Assembly: GCA_947169985.1 (NCBI GenBank)
Contig: CAMVRW010000131.1
Span: forward strand, 1 to 6,900
Source: an uncultured Butyrivibrio sp.
GTDB taxonomy: Bacteria > Bacillota > Clostridia > Lachnospirales > Lachnospiraceae
Direction: 5' to 3'
DNA length: 6,900 bases
A model generated the notes under the pieces. That model did not search any database. It was not told the DNA's origin and saw only the letters and a list, made by a program, of their open reading frames with translations. Positions 5,652 to 6,900 of this stretch are shown one piece after another. Position 1 is the first letter of the stretch. Each line of letters starts with the position of its first letter. The translations under genes and the position numbers were made by a program.

Positions 5652-6900
5652 CTATATCCTTTTAATAAGCTGTGGGTCCCAGAGAATGCGATAGCCCCTC
5701 TTTCGGATCTCGCCCCCAAGGCGGAGGCTCATGTCAACTGTCTCCTCATTAGAAAGTCCCTCAAAGGGATCATTAACCATGGTCTCTATGGCGTCGATCA
5801 CCATTTTTTCCGTTTCATTTTCAGTGGTGACCATGTACTTTCTGGCCCCCTCAAAGCTGTCGTAATACTTAACTCCTGTCACTTCCTCATAGAGCGGGAT
5901 AAGCTCCGGTCTTACAGCCATACAACGTACATCCACAGCCAGTGCATCCTGCTGTAGAACCGCCCTGTGCTGAAGTCCTCCCGAGAAGCCCTCAGGAAGT
6001 TTATCGTAGACCAGTGTTCCGTTTTTGCGATACATTCCGCCGCAGATGAGATTTCTTTTGTTTAAAAGCTTACCGCCGATACCGCCAATATCCTTCCTCT
6101 GGGAAAAGACATCCGGGTTATAGGTCAGCCTGTAGAAGCCAAGATGTGGCAGCTCCTGGGCTGTTGCATCAATTCCGTAGTCATCCATAAGGCTCTGAAG
6201 AGCTCTTTTCCCGGCATCGTAGGCATAGGTCTTGCTGGCAGGATTGGCTGCCGTTGAGCCCTGATGGCACCTCCAGTGATACAGGACCTTATCCATGTGC
6301 ACGATCTGGCCAGAGGCCTGGGGCATGAAAAGAGCTGTCTCTGCGCAGGCACGCAAAAACAGATCATAGTCCTGGGCGCCGTCAAACTCTGCCCTGAGCT
6401 TAAGCCTTTTTATGATATCTGCCCTCAGCATGGTGAAATGGCAGATGTAATTGTTGGACATGAGATAGTCCATATTGAAAGAGGGCTTTTCGTGGTACTC
6501 GTAGTACCTGCCCTTCCTGTCGTCGAATTTATCCTCGTCGGAGTAGATAAGGCGAATGGGGCAGTCAGAAAATCTGGCCAGTTTTCCCTTTCGCATGCTT
6601 TCTCTGATAACCCTTGAGCACTCGTAAAGAGCGTCGGGGGTCAGAACGTCGTCGTGATCCAAAAGGCCTATGTAATCCCCTGTAGCTTTCTTGAGACCGG
6701 CGTTGGTGTTGTCAGAAATTCCCTTGTTCTCATCAAGGTGAATATACTTGATCCTTGGGTCCGCCTTGTCGTACTCCAGGGCAACTGCCAATGGGGTTTC
6801 TGATGCGTCAGCCAGCACCAGTTCCCAGTTTCCGTAGGTCTGGTTTACTACTGACTCGATCATCTGCCTTAGGAACTGCTCCGGAGTATGGTAGAGGGGG
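5652..6900 (-). CDS. Family 2 glycosyltransferase, N-terminus beyond window, with degenerate C-terminal GT-like half
   Basis: The reading frame is open to the window edge. The 12 codons before the first internal ATG (6863) read PLYHTPEQFLRQ and continue into MIESVVNQTYGNWEL, a classic GT2 N-terminal block. So 6863 is not the true start, and at least the first strand (usually V-S-I-V-x-P) is missing; a longer N-terminal domain is possible. Numbering the 415 visible residues: LLDHDD (79-84) is the metal-binding motif, YSDEDKFD (119-126) and GAQDYDLFLRA (174-184) are the acceptor-side and catalytic blocks, and WRCHQGSTA (209-217) ends the GT domain. Residues about 275-415 then resemble a worn second GT2 domain (GGMYRKNGTL, ETVDMSLRLGGEIRKRGYR). 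The product likely adds a sugar to the same polysaccharide as its neighbours. The donor is unknown. It is the first visible gene of the unit that runs through 3172. Confidence 0.9.
   Translation of the reverse strand, partial: PLYHTPEQFLRQMIESVVNQTYGNWELVLADASETPLAVALEYDKADPRIKYIHLDENKGISDNTNAGLKKATGDYIGLLDHDDVLTPDALYECSRVIRESMRKGKLARFSDCPIRLIYSDEDKFDDRKGRYYEYHEKPSFNMDYLMSNNYICHFTMLRADIIKRLKLRAEFDGAQDYDLFLRACAETALFMPQASGQIVHMDKVLYHWRCHQGSTAANPASKTYAYDAGKRALQSLMDDYGIDATAQELPHLGFYRLTYNPDVFSQRKDIGGIGGKLLNKRNLICGGMYRKNGTLVYDKLPEGFSGGLQHRAVLQQDALAVDVRCMAVRPELIPLYEEVTGVKYYDSFEGARKYMVTTENETEKMVIDAIETMVNDPFEGLSNEETVDMSLRLGGEIRKRGYRILWDPQLIKRI

Noticed and set aside
6863..6900. ATG at 6863 as true start of the first glycosyltransferase
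   Set aside because: The frame stays open upstream and encodes PLYHTPEQFLRQ, the expected continuation of the GT2 N-terminal motif, so the gene runs off the window.

Overview
The window reads as a surface or cell-wall polysaccharide locus from a Gram-positive anaerobe. The best guess is a Lachnospiraceae member (Butyrivibrio/Roseburia-like clostridia). This rests on moderate base composition, AGGA/GAGGAG-type ribosome binding sites, short-spaced head-to-tail genes with T-rich intrinsic terminators, a LytR-CpsA-Psr protein with a long charged and Ser/Arg/Gly-rich cytoplasmic tail, and glycosyltransferase sequences of the style common in that family. The taxonomic call is inference only. All six supported genes lie on the minus strand, so transcription runs from high to low coordinates.

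In transcription order: (1) 6900-5652, a family 2 glycosyltransferase whose first residues lie beyond the window; (2) 5645-4680, a second GT2 enzyme of the WbbL-like (often rhamnosyl) type; (3) 4650-3172, a polytopic polyprenyl-phosphate hexose-1-phosphate transferase, the enzyme that starts a repeat unit on undecaprenyl phosphate. A hairpin terminator overlaps its stop codon. (4) 3034-1649, an LCP-family ligase that would attach finished glycopolymer to peptidoglycan, preceded by its own promoter region and followed by a second hairpin terminator. (5) 1578-637, a GT2 of the rhamnosyltransferase type with an FDHGETRN motif. (6) 647-1, overlapping gene 5 by 11 bases, a small stand-alone (p)ppGpp synthetase (RelA/SpoT synthetase domain, no hydrolase domain), cut off at its C-terminus by the window edge.

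Together genes 1-5 cover initiation on the lipid carrier, sugar addition and final attachment to the wall. Flippase, polymerase and nucleotide-sugar genes are not in the window. The least ordinary points are the alarmone synthetase translationally overlapping a glycosyltransferase gene; the terminator whose T-tract runs up to the most upstream ATG of that glycosyltransferase; a consensus-like promoter that overlaps the upstream start codon of the initiating transferase; and a degenerate second GT-like half in the partial glycosyltransferase. No gap exceeds 300 bases. No RNA genes, mobile elements or CRISPR were seen.
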